This document shows, one piece after another, positions 9,849 to 16,186 of a DNA stretch of 16,186 nucleotides (within the stretch, counting starts at the first letter, position 1; each line of letters opens with the position of its first letter). The stretch is from Mycoplasmataceae bacterium (lineage in GTDB: Bacteria > Bacillota_I > Bacilli_A > Mycoplasmatales > Mycoplasmoidaceae), in NCBI GenBank assembly GCA_031261045.1, contig JAISKE010000074.1, forward strand, positions 1-16,186, in the 5' to 3' direction. The notes beneath the pieces are model-generated. The model worked only from the letters and a program-made list of their open reading frames with translations, ran no database searches and was not told where the DNA came from. Both the position numbers and the translations under genes were made by a program.

Positions 9849-9858
9849 GGTGGAGGTG
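9849..9858 (+). promoter_or_regulatory. Strong ribosome binding site for the 52-aa gene
   Basis: ggtggaggtg contains GGAGG seven bases before the ATG at 9864. It is the strongest Shine-Dalgarno match in the window and is the main reason for calling the small gene behind it real. Confidence 0.7.
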
Positions 9859-9863
9859 CCAAT

Positions 9864-10022
9864 ATGGCTAAATATAGAGTTAAAGCAATTTTAACAGAGA
9901 CTAAAACATTGATTAAAACTGTCGAAGCAGTCGACAAGAAAAGGGCAATTGCTAAAGTTATGTTAAAAAGTAAAAATGACGAATGGAAAAATAAAAGTAA
10001 GCTAGAAGCAGATGCTATTTAG
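9864..10022 (+). CDS. Small basic protein of 52 residues, unknown
   Basis: A 52-codon ORF starting MAKYRVKAILTETK and ending SKLEADAI, with a GGAGG ribosome binding site at ideal spacing. It is Lys-rich and basic, soluble by composition, with a predicted pattern of two beta strands (YRVKAILTET, LIKTVEAV) followed by an amphipathic helix (DKKRAIAKVMLKSK). That strand-strand-helix shape recalls small nucleic-acid or ribosome-associated proteins, but I recognise no family and infer no function. It begins 45 bp after engB and may be co-transcribed with it. Its last 8 bp overlap the end of a 44-codon ORF on the other strand. Confidence 0.7.
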   Translation: MAKYRVKAILTETKTLIKTVEAVDKKRAIAKVMLKSKNDEWKNKSKLEADAI

Positions 10023-10149
10023 ATTTTTTCTTCTTATCTTCGGTGAGCTCACGCATCAGGTCGTCTCAAGCATTAGGGTCATATTCCACTTCCTTATTCG
10101 CTCGATCACGAAGTTCTTTTTGTAATTTCTCAATTGTTGTGTAACCCAT
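10015..10149 (-). CDS. Small charged protein of 44 residues, unknown
   Basis: A short minus-strand ORF starting MGYTTIEKLQKELRDRA and ending in a lysine tract (EDKKKKSK), then TAG. It is rich in Glu, Asp, Lys and Arg with a helical look, and uses one TGA as Trp (PNAWDDLM), in step with real genes here. No ribosome binding site is seen. TAGTAT at 10158-10163 lies 8 bases before the ATG and could drive a leaderless message. Its stop overlaps the stop end of the 52-aa gene, and its start lies 16 bp from the start of the divergent membrane protein. The call rests on codon pattern and position only and may be wrong. Confidence 0.45.
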
Positions 10150-10165
10150 ATACCAATATACTATC

Positions 10166-10537
10166 ATGAAACAAACAATTCGTTACTTAATTATCTTTTT
10201 AGTTTTTACAAGCATTCTATGCTTGCTATGTTTTCTATTTATTCCAATCAACGTTATTCGTAACGGTTTATTCGTAGTAGACACCAACACTTATTCATTA
10301 GTGGTTGATCAGAAAACATATACGATGTTAAATAGTCGTAATTTGAAAAGATGCAACTTAACAATTGACGATAAAAGGATTGGTACTTATTTAACTTTTA
10401 ATACACAAGATAAAGATAACTATCTGTATTGAGCTTCGTTAGATATCACGACTAATTTACCAGACGGTAGTTTTAATCTTAATGCCGGCTTTGGCAATTT
10501 AACCCTCTGCACTTACGTCTATTACTTCGGTTTGTAA
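10166..10537 (+). CDS. Small membrane-anchored protein of 123 residues, unknown
   Basis: One N-terminal membrane helix (about residues 6-29, Ile/Leu/Phe-rich with two Cys) follows a short basic start MKQTIR. A mostly beta-strand domain of about 90 residues follows and should lie outside the cell, with pieces such as LFVVDTNTYSLVVD, LTIDDKRIGTYLTF and FNLNAGFGNLTLCTYVYYFGL. TGA at codon 89 is read as Trp (DNYLYWASLD); under the standard code only 88 residues would be seen. No lipobox is present, so it is anchored by its helix rather than lipid. A weak TATA-like -10 precedes it and no ribosome binding site is visible. The family is unrecognised. Confidence 0.7.
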
Positions 10538-10574
10538 GAAGTTCCCAATATCTTCACCGCATGGGTTACTTAAT

Positions 10575-11729
10575 CTACGATTTTGATCTTCCAATTAAAC
10601 ACAGCTTGCCAGATTCGTTTATATAACCTTGATCTTTAGTGTTAAATCAACCGTCTATAAAACGTTCTTTGTTTAACAAATCGTTATTAAAATATCTATG
10701 AATCATATGCTTTCTTTTAATAAAGATTTCATTATTAATAATTTTGAGTTCAGTTTTATCTAACCATAATTCTGCGAAGCAGTTTGTTTGAGCCGCATTG
10801 GCGACTATCCCGCCAAGTCGATAATTATTTACGGCGACAAGGCCAATTTCACTCGCAACATATCCATGGAATACTTCAATGTTGTTACTTAAAAACAAAT
10901 TAATTTGATCTGGTGATAATTTATCACCACCAAACCCGATTTTTAAAACGTTAATTTTTTGGCCAGCTTTTAACCTTTTGATAAAAAAATCGATATAAAC
11001 ACCTTTTAATAAAAATAGAAAATCAGGTCTGTAATAGTCTAATTGTTCGATAAAATTTAATTTAGATTTTCGATCGAATAATTTAAAAGTTCTGCCGACA
11101 TATAGACCAATTACAAATTCATAAAAAATGTTAGGGACCCACATCGGGCAAAATAGAAAATGACTCATTAGTTTGTTTTTATAAGTGTCAAGATTTATGT
11201 AATTGAATCTGTCTACCCCAGACAATAACCCTTTCTGCGTCATGGCAAATGATTTAATTTCTCCGGTAGTGCCCGACGTTTGGAATATAGTACAATCATC
11301 TAAGGGGTTTGTCTCAAATAATGAAGCTGCTTTGTTGCTATGCACATCTTTAACGTATAAAACATTATATTTTCTATTGGTGTCTATAGATTTTAGAAAA
11401 TCTGATGTCGCGATTAGATATTTAGGATTGTATTGATCGAACGCAAAATTCAAAAAGTCAGTTTTGCACGGAGAACCGATAGGGATGACAATCGCTCCAA
11501 TACAAATTAACGCTATCATAATTTTAATTTCGTCGTAATTGGTTACAATTGCGAGAATGATTTTATCGTGTGGCTTAATCCCTTTTTGTATTAAATAATC
11601 GCAGGCCTTAAAAACATCAGTCACAAACTCATGGTAAGTCTTTGATGATGTTAGGTGAAACTGAAAGAGTGTTGTATCACCAAATTTTTTATCCAAAAAA
11701 TTTAAAAAATCGACAAAGTTATCTGTCAT
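10575..11729 (-). CDS. Adenylate-forming (ANL/AMP-binding) enzyme lacking C-terminal domain
   Basis: A 384-residue ANL-superfamily N-terminal domain. Such enzymes activate a carboxylate with ATP to an acyl-AMP. Motifs in order: the phosphate loop TSGTTGEIK at 151-159, HGYVASEIG at 288-296 in the place of the YGxTE motif (Glu294), DGWFNTKDQGYI at 359-370 with the ribose-binding Asp366, and hinge start GRSKS at 380-384 with Arg381. The protein stops there. The family normally continues about 110 residues with a mobile domain carrying the catalytic Lys. Another frame just past the stop reads like the missing hinge continuation (see findings). ATG 11729 follows the lipoprotein stop by one base (TAATATG); GTG 11741 is less likely. 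The substrate is unknown. Last gene of a lipoprotein operon. Confidence 0.85.
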
Positions 11730-11730
11730 A

Positions 11731-13923
11731 TTAATCCGCACTAGGATCGTCTGGCATCGTGTCTGGTGGGTATATTAATAATTTTAAATTTGTAATCCAC
11801 GTTTCGGTATTATCTAAGTTACGTCCAACGTCAGCGTTCACTTTTGCTGGGCCTTGACTACCTTTATAATAAGGTATTGAATGCTGAGACGACACATTAT
11901 TTGAAAGGATAAAACCAAAAAGGTTCGAATATGTGTACTGAAATTTCCCATAAGTTTTATACATATTGAAATTGTCTATCGTTATTCCACTAGGGTCTAT
12001 GTGTTGCACACCGGCCTTCCTATAGCTGACAACATTTTGATAACTCGGTTGGTCCCCATGACGAGTGATCTTATCAATCGAAATGTAATAATCGTAAGTG
12101 GCGTAGTATGCTGCAATAGGGCTTCCTGTCTTAGAGTGTGATTGTGCTTGGGCATAATAATCTAAATTTGTAAAGATGTCGCCAAAGCTAAAGTCTAGTG
12201 TCTCCGCACCTTTATTGGACGCATCAGCGTTCTCATACATGTTTGTCATCGCTGGTCGAACATTTTCGCCGTCAATGGTATATTTATAAACGGCATCTGT
12301 CGGTTTAAGGTTAAAATCAAGGGGAGGGGTTGACACATTTATTGCCGAAACCGTAGCACTAACATTGCATAGCGTCTTGGGCCCGGCATAATTTTTTAAT
12401 AACTTGAAGATAATTTTTGGGGTTGGCGAAGGGCCTACGATTGTTTTTTCGATAACGCCTTCGGAAATTAAATCATCAATCAGAGAACTGTAGTTTCAAA
12501 CTATGGCGGAAAGGTCTTGCATTGAAACGGCTTCGATGGTAACCTCGTCGCCAGTTGATGTTAAAGTTGTTAGCGAGCCTTCCGTAAAGGTGATGTTCAC
12601 ATCCGCGTCGAAATAGACAATACTAATATCAATTTTTTTGACTGTTCCGTCTGTCAGGCTAGCAGCAACATACACTTTTTCGAGAGGGTCACCGTTATAT
12701 TCTGTTGTAAAACCAGGGGTCAACAAAAGTGAGGCTAAACTATTCTTGGGTCCGGAAGATGAAATTGACAATCATGAGAGATTGGTAATTTCGTCTTGCA
12801 TTAGACTATCGGCATACATTTTTCAAGTAACATTACCAGAATTTGTACCGGTTGGGGTCGCTGTAAGATTTGAAATATTATTGTCTTGGCTTATAAGGGT
12901 ACTAGTAGCGACAATGTCAGCTAATTGTGTGTCTTCAAAGTCGTCACAAGCTATAACACAAGCGTCGTTAATGGAAGTGATACCTTCTTCGTCATAAATA
13001 CATTCAACAGTCACTGCTATTGAGGGAGTGCCTCCAGGAGAAAGGGTGATTAATATAGAATTATTTGTCATGGTGGTGGTTATCCTATTAGAATCATCAC
13101 CTGCTTTATTCACTTCAAACTTAAACTTTGTGATATCACATTGCGTGTTGTCTGACATGCTTGCAGTTGCAACAATTTTGATAGAATTCTTGGTTTGGTT
13201 TAAATTAATATTGTTCTTATTAAGGGAGACGGTTGCGGTTTTGTGTGGTTTTTTATCTGTTACATTGAATAAAACTATTAATTTGCCACTAAATGATGAA
13301 TCATTCTTATCGTGACAATAAAGTTCGACCTTGTAATTACCTTTTTTTATTGCCGACACAGATAGTGTCCCATCCGGCTTAATTGAAAAATATTGAGCAT
13401 CGCCAGATATACTTCATTCTGGATTGGTAATTACATCGCCAGAATTGTTACCGGTGGCGTAATATTTATTTGCCAAGGTAGTGCCATTTTCAATGTTAAC
13501 CATTGACTTCCCTTGGACACAAATATATGTGTCTCCTGGAACTTGATCAACAATATTTAATGTGAAATTAAAATAAGCGTCAGAAGATTTTTCATCTGAA
13601 CATGTTATAGTTAAGAAATATTGACCTTTTGTTATTTGGTCTGTTCATGAAAGTTTTCCGAAATTATCTATTAAAAATAAACCATTATAATCGTCGTCAA
13701 TTTTTCAAGTGCTTTTGGTTGTTAAATTTTCATCTTTGTTGTTTAGTGCTATAAAAGTAAAGTTATCAGCGACCTTGCTTTTACGTTGGATTGAATTTGG
13801 TGAGTAAATGGCTATCTTGTTAAGATTGGTTTCTCCATTATTGCGGTTACACGAAGCAAGGCTTACGGAAGACATTGCAAGTGGGACTGCGCCTAATAAA
13901 ACTCAAAGTTTTTTTGCTTTCAT
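11731..13923 (-). CDS. Surface lipoprotein with Ig-like repeats, 730 aa
   Basis: The signal peptide MKAKKLWVLLGAVPLAM is followed by the lipobox SLASC, lipidated Cys at 25. The mature chain is built of beta-rich modules. Residues 73-126 and 170-223 are two copies of a 54-residue unit starting W.I, with F.I....G.LS, KG.Y, one Cys followed two residues later by Asp, and ending in a strand plus a D. Later parts (about 224-480) resemble bacterial Ig-like domains with alternating Thr/Ser/Val strands, and the last 200 residues are Tyr/Asn-rich. Several Trp are TGA. TAGGAG overlapping the upstream stop gives a ribosome binding site seven bases before the ATG. Probably a surface-exposed binding protein or antigen; the ligand is unknown. 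The ANL gene starts one base after its stop. Confidence 0.87.
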
Positions 13924-13933
13924 ATGTTTTCTC

Positions 13934-14608
13934 CTATTCCTGTAATTCCGGCAATGTTACCGCAGTTCATTCCTTATTATTCAAGTCGAAAACATAACCG
14001 TTGTATCACGAAGTGCTACTTTGGCCATTAAAAGAAAGTTCTTGATAATAACAGTTTTGCCCATCCTCATTGCCGGCGTACATGCTAGGGATATTGGTCT
14101 GTTGAGCTCAACTGTTACCCATATAAAATTCTAAAATAGGCGCTGGCGCAATTGTTTTTAATTTTCAAATTGCATTATTTAGATTAAGTTTAGGTGCATC
14201 AGCCTTCACCGTAAAAGAAAATTCTCAAACAAGCGACGAAGCGTAATATTTAAATTCAGTTATTTGTGCTGACAATTTGACATCATTTTGTACTTGACAC
14301 ATATAGTCGTATGTCCCAAACAATTCAACTATAAGCGTATTTATCAAACAATCGTAAGCCATTCCTCAAGTAAAATAGGTGTTAATGTCAGAAAGCATTA
14401 ACGGATCGTTGCTTTTATTTTCGTATGGTGGTGTAGTATATTGTTTTTCTGGAGCCATGCTAGAAAATTTGTAATTAACCAAATCTTGTATGTTATACGT
14501 ATTGGGAGATTTTTTAGTGTTACATGACGATAGTAAAACGGTAACTGGAGATAAAGATGCTAAAAAACAAAATGGGACTATCAACCTATTTAAGAACATT
14601 TTTTTCAT
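13934..14608 (-). CDS. Small surface lipoprotein, 224 aa
   Basis: Signal peptide MKKMFLNR plus a hydrophobic stretch and lipobox LLSSC with the lipidated Cys at 29. The mature protein of about 195 residues is polar with aromatic-rich beta-like segments (ELFGTYDYMCQVQ, EFKYYASSLVWEFSFTV), and near the end SSTSWYNGYVFDLNN. At least six Trp are written TGA. The start has no ribosome binding site; a TATAAT ends 6 bases before the ATG, pointing to leaderless translation. It is first in the operon with the 730-aa lipoprotein and the ANL enzyme: only 10 bp separate its stop from the next start. The family is unrecognised; some similarity in style to the larger partner may mean a shared surface complex, which is inference. 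Confidence 0.85.
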
Positions 14609-14614
14609 GTATTA

Positions 14615-14620
14615 ATTATA
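14615..14620 (-). promoter_or_regulatory. -10 box for lipoprotein/ANL operon, probably leaderless
   Basis: Minus-strand TATAAT ending 6 bases before the ATG at 14608, with no Shine-Dalgarno sequence and no clear -35. It lies just below the tRNA terminator, so the operon should have its own transcript. Confidence 0.6.
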
Positions 14621-14644
14621 GGGGGTAATTCCATATATTTTTAT

Positions 14645-14675
14645 AAATAAAAACATTCGATGTTACTCGAATGTT
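14645..14675 (-). terminator. Rho-independent terminator of the tRNA cluster
   Basis: A perfect 9-bp stem (14652-14660 with 14667-14675) and a 6-base loop are followed on the minus strand by TTTTTATTT-type sequence. It sits 6 bp below the last tRNA and separates it from the lipoprotein operon. Confidence 0.85.
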
Positions 14676-14681
14676 GTTATC

Positions 14682-14757
14682 TGGTGGAGGATAGGAGACT
14701 CAAACTCCCAACCTTCTGAATGCAAATCAGATGCTCTATCGATTGCGCTAATCCCCC
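14682..14757 (-). tRNA. tRNA-Ala (UGC)
   Basis: A 76-base cloverleaf with encoded CCA. Acceptor GGGGGAT pairs with ATCCTCC and contains the G3-U70 wobble that marks alanine tRNA; discriminator A. Anticodon loop TTTGCAT in a 5-bp stem gives anticodon UGC. Odd points: G12 faces A23 in the D stem, the D loop AATCGATA has G18-A19 instead of GG, and the T loop TTTGAGT has U56 instead of C. Confidence 0.93.
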
Positions 14758-14761
14758 AAAA

Positions 14762-14837
14762 TGGTGGAGCGTATAGGGATCGAACCTATGACCTCTTGCT
14801 TGTAAGGCAAATGCTCTCCCAGCTGAGCTAACGCTCC
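14762..14837 (-). tRNA. tRNA-Val (UAC)
   Basis: A 76-base cloverleaf with encoded CCA. Acceptor GGAGCGT pairs with ACGCTCC, the D arm is the usual GCTC/GAGC with GGG in the loop, anticodon loop CTTACAA reads UAC, and the T loop is standard TTCGATC. Confidence 0.96.
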
Positions 14838-14841
14838 ATCT

Positions 14842-14918
14842 TGGTGACCAGTATGGGATTCAAACCCATGAATGCCGCCGTGAAAGGGCGGTGTGTTAAG
14901 TCGCTTCACCAACTGGCC
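14842..14918 (-). tRNA. tRNA-Glu (UUC)
   Basis: A 77-base cloverleaf with encoded CCA. Acceptor GGCCAGT pairs with ACTGGTC, anticodon stem CCGCC/GGCGG with loop CTTTCAC reads UUC, typical of glutamate tRNA. The D loop AAGCGACTTAA has G18-A19 and the T loop TTTGAAT has U56, again replacing the normal G19-C56. In organisms with GatCAB this tRNA type is distinct from the Glu-charged tRNA-Gln substrate. Confidence 0.95.
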
Positions 14919-14921
14919 ATA

Positions 14922-14996
14922 TGGCGGTCACAGTAGGGATTGAACCTACGACCAACCGGTTAACAGCCGGTTGCTCTACCGCTGAGCTATGTGACC
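14922..14996 (-). tRNA. tRNA-Asn (GUU)
   Basis: A 75-base cloverleaf with encoded CCA. Acceptor GGTCACA pairs with TGTGACC, discriminator G as expected for asparagine, anticodon loop CTGTTAA reads GUU, and the D loop GG and T loop TTCAATC are standard. It is first in the leftward tRNA transcript. Confidence 0.96.
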
Positions 14997-15011
14997 AACA
15001 GATAGGTTTAT

Positions 15012-15017
15012 ATAATA
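15012..15017 (-). promoter_or_regulatory. Possible -10 box for the tRNA cluster
   Basis: Minus-strand TATTAT within an A/T-rich stretch 16 bases before the tRNA-Asn 5' end. TAAACT lies at -35 distance, a poor match. The position is right but the sequence is weak. Confidence 0.4.
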
Positions 15018-15090
15018 TCACAAATAATTTATGAAGTTTACTATTTTGTACATTGAATTAATCAAATTCGGGGTGAGGTTGACGCATTTA

Positions 15091-15099
15091 TGGTATAAT
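15091..15099 (+). promoter_or_regulatory. Extended -10 promoter for DJ-1/hpf pair
   Basis: TGGTATAAT fits the extended -10 pattern TGnTATAAT, predicting a start near 15106 and a short leader carrying AGAGG (15113-15117) before the ATG at 15122. The extended element explains the lack of a -35 at the right distance. Confidence 0.7.
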
Positions 15100-15121
15100 T
15101 AATCAAACAAAAAGAGGTTTT

Positions 15122-15679
15122 ATGACAAGAATAGCAATTATGGTAACGAACGGTACCGAGGATATTGAACTCATTGTACCGACAGACATTTGAAGACGTT
15201 GTGGAATTATTGTAAAGTTGATTTCCATTGAGAAAAAGAAAAATGTAATTTTAAGCAACGGCGTTAAAGTTTCTTGTGATGACATCATCGCTAAAGAAAA
15301 TTTAAACAAGTACAATGCGATTTACTTGCCTGGTGGTCCTGGACATAAATTCTTTAACGAGCAATATGCCCCAAAATTAGCTGCCCATATAAAGAAAAAC
15401 TACAAAAATAAGGATTTAACTTTCATGGCCATGTGTGCAGCCAGCACAGTATTCGCTGACTACGGGATTTTAGACATGTCCGTTAAACTTACTTGTTATC
15501 CTGGTTTAGAAAAGGGTAAATTGGAAAAAAACTATGTTAAAAAAGATGTAGTCTTTTCTAAAAATTTTATTACCGGTGCGGGTCCGGGGGTGGCGAAAGA
15601 ATTTGCTCTAGAAGTAGCGGCACATTTCACTAGCCCTCAAAAAGCCAAAGACGTTGCTAAAGAAATGTTATACAAATAG
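15122..15679 (+). CDS. DJ-1/PfpI family protein
   Basis: A 185-residue single-domain DJ-1 superfamily protein. The reactive cysteine is Cys105 in FMAMCAAS, at the nucleophile elbow. GTEDIELIVPTDIW carries Glu16, which matches the Glu that hydrogen-bonds the cysteine in DJ-1 (Glu18). PGGPG at about 70-74 and TGAGPGVAKEFALEVAAHF near 155 complete the fold signature. Family members act in oxidative-stress sensing, deglycase or chaperone roles; which applies here cannot be told. Codon 24 is TGA (Trp), so the true start at 15122 would be missed under the standard code. AGAGG precedes the ATG. Its stop overlaps the AGGAG of the next gene, so the two form an operon, a pairing that suggests a stress or stationary-phase role (inference). 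Confidence 0.92.
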
Positions 15680-15691
15680 GAGCAATTATTA

Positions 15692-15985
15692 ATGACTTAC
15701 ACCATTCGCTGAAAAGACTGCCATAAATCCGATGCCGTTGCATCACACTTAGAAATGAAGATATCTAAATTCGAAGACTTTAACTTTGTGCAACCAAACG
15801 TGAAAGCAGAAATTGCTTATTTCCCCAAGAACCAATCATACACCACTAAGCTAAACGTGCAGGTAGTTCGCAAGGGTACGTTAAGGGGTGAAGCTAATGC
15901 CCATGATGTATTAACTTCCATCAACAACGCAGCTGATAAAATTATCGATCAATTGCGAAGAGTGAAAACTCAATTCGGAAAATAA
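15692..15985 (+). CDS. hpf: Ribosome hibernation-promoting factor, short form (HPF/RaiA)
   Basis: A 97-residue protein with the S30AE/HPF fold: MTYTIRWKDCHKSDAVASHLEMKISKFEDF covers strand 1, helix 1 and the conserved K..KFE turn; KAEIAYF, TTKLNVQVVRKGTLRGEANAHDV and SINNAADKIIDQLRRVKTQF follow as strands and helix 2, in family order. HPF binds the 30S decoding region and idles ribosomes under starvation. It lacks the C-terminal dimerisation domain of long HPF, so it is the short type. TGA at codon 7 is Trp. AGGAG at 15678-15682 sits nine bases before the ATG and overlaps the DJ-1 stop, so translation is linked. A terminator follows 2 bp after the stop. Confidence 0.92.
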
Positions 15986-15987
15986 TA

Positions 15988-16019
15988 AAAAGTGCTGGCC
16001 AATGGAGACCAGTACTTTT
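15988..16019. terminator. Bidirectional terminator between hpf and rpmB
   Basis: An 11-bp stem (AAAAGTGCTGG with CCAGTACTTTT, one G-U pair) and a 10-base loop, with T-rich sequence leaving on both strands. It serves the rightward hpf transcript and the leftward rpmB transcript. Confidence 0.85.
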
Positions 16020-16033
16020 CTTTAATATTCCTA

Positions 16034-16186
16034 TTAAGCTAACTTGTTATCACGTTTTAAGGATTTGATAGTGCGGGTAGAAACCTTAATTTTTTTAGAG
16101 GTATTCTTACCAGTTTTAACCCTAACAGTTTGCAAGTTGGCATTTCAAGTACGACGTGAGTGGTTTAAAGCGTGACTTCGTTTGTT
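16034..16186 (-). CDS. rpmB: 50S ribosomal protein L28, C-terminal part
   Basis: The last 50 residues of L28, with the start beyond the right edge. NKRSHALNHSRRTWNANLQ is the family signature, followed by TVRVKTGKNTSKKIKVSTRT and IKSLKRDNKLA, then TAA. TGA is used for the Trp. L28 is a small basic protein of the large ribosomal subunit near the E site. It ends 15 bp from the shared terminator. Confidence 0.95.

Noticed and set aside
10441..10520. Further open frame antisense to the 123-aa gene as a continuation of the ANL C-terminal domain
   Set aside because: Its translation shows none of the ANL C-terminal motifs and would need another frameshift.
11730..11741. GTG start for the ANL enzyme
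   Set aside because: ATG 11729 follows the upstream stop by one base, as in the gatC junction, and needs no rare start.
12638..13315. Long plus-strand ORFs opposite the 730-aa lipoprotein
   Set aside because: They mirror a minus-strand gene with a lipobox, ribosome binding site and TGA-Trp codons; they have no ribosome binding site or recognisable motif.
15079..15084. TTGACG as a -35 box for the DJ-1 gene
   Set aside because: Only 9 bases separate it from TATAAT; the TGG extension of the -10 explains the promoter better.
1..16186. CRISPR array, insertion sequence or prophage
   Set aside because: No spaced direct repeats, transposase, integrase or terminal inverted repeats were seen.

Overview
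The window comes from a mollicute (Mycoplasma-type bacterium) that reads UGA as tryptophan. In gatB, gatA, ung, engB, the ECF-type membrane protein, the lipoproteins, the DJ-1 protein and the hibernation factor, in-frame TGA falls at tryptophan positions (for example ETRR-W-D in GatB). Read with that code every long gene is intact. Lipobox lipoproteins and single-copy housekeeping genes fit the same picture. By eye the base composition is AT-rich but not extreme; I cannot place genus or species.

Layout. (1) 1-9208 is a leftward run: rplI, dnaB, a 663-residue lipoprotein, ung, an ECF S-component-like membrane protein, gatC, gatA, gatB and an unfinished coiled-coil gene. Many junctions overlap or nearly touch. 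There is one promoter before rplI and a second, apparently leaderless, one before the membrane protein. (2) 9252-10537 runs rightward with engB, a 52-codon gene with a strong ribosome binding site and a 123-residue membrane-anchored protein; a 44-codon ORF lies on the opposite strand between them. (3) 10575-14608 is a leftward three-gene unit: a small lipoprotein, a 730-residue lipoprotein with Ig-like repeats, and an adenylate-forming (ANL) enzyme that stops just after the hinge motif. (4) 14682-14996 holds four leftward tRNA genes (Asn, Glu, Val, Ala in transcription order) and a terminator. (5) 15122-15985 is a rightward pair, a DJ-1/PfpI protein and a short hibernation-promoting factor, ending in a bidirectional terminator shared with rpmB (L28), which enters from the right edge.

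How it works together. GatCAB amidates misacylated Glu-tRNA(Gln) and/or Asp-tRNA(Asn). RplI, DnaB, EngB, Ung, Hpf and L28 are core replication, repair and ribosome functions. The accessory content is the lipoproteins, the ANL enzyme, the small ORFs and the edge coiled-coil gene. The most unusual observations are the lipoprotein/ANL operon with a possible frameshift at the ANL hinge, two tRNAs with a paired change of the near-universal 19-56 tertiary pair to A19-U56, the compact 9.8-10.6 kb small-ORF cluster, and repeated use of TATAAT boxes 6-7 nt before start codons (leaderless initiation).
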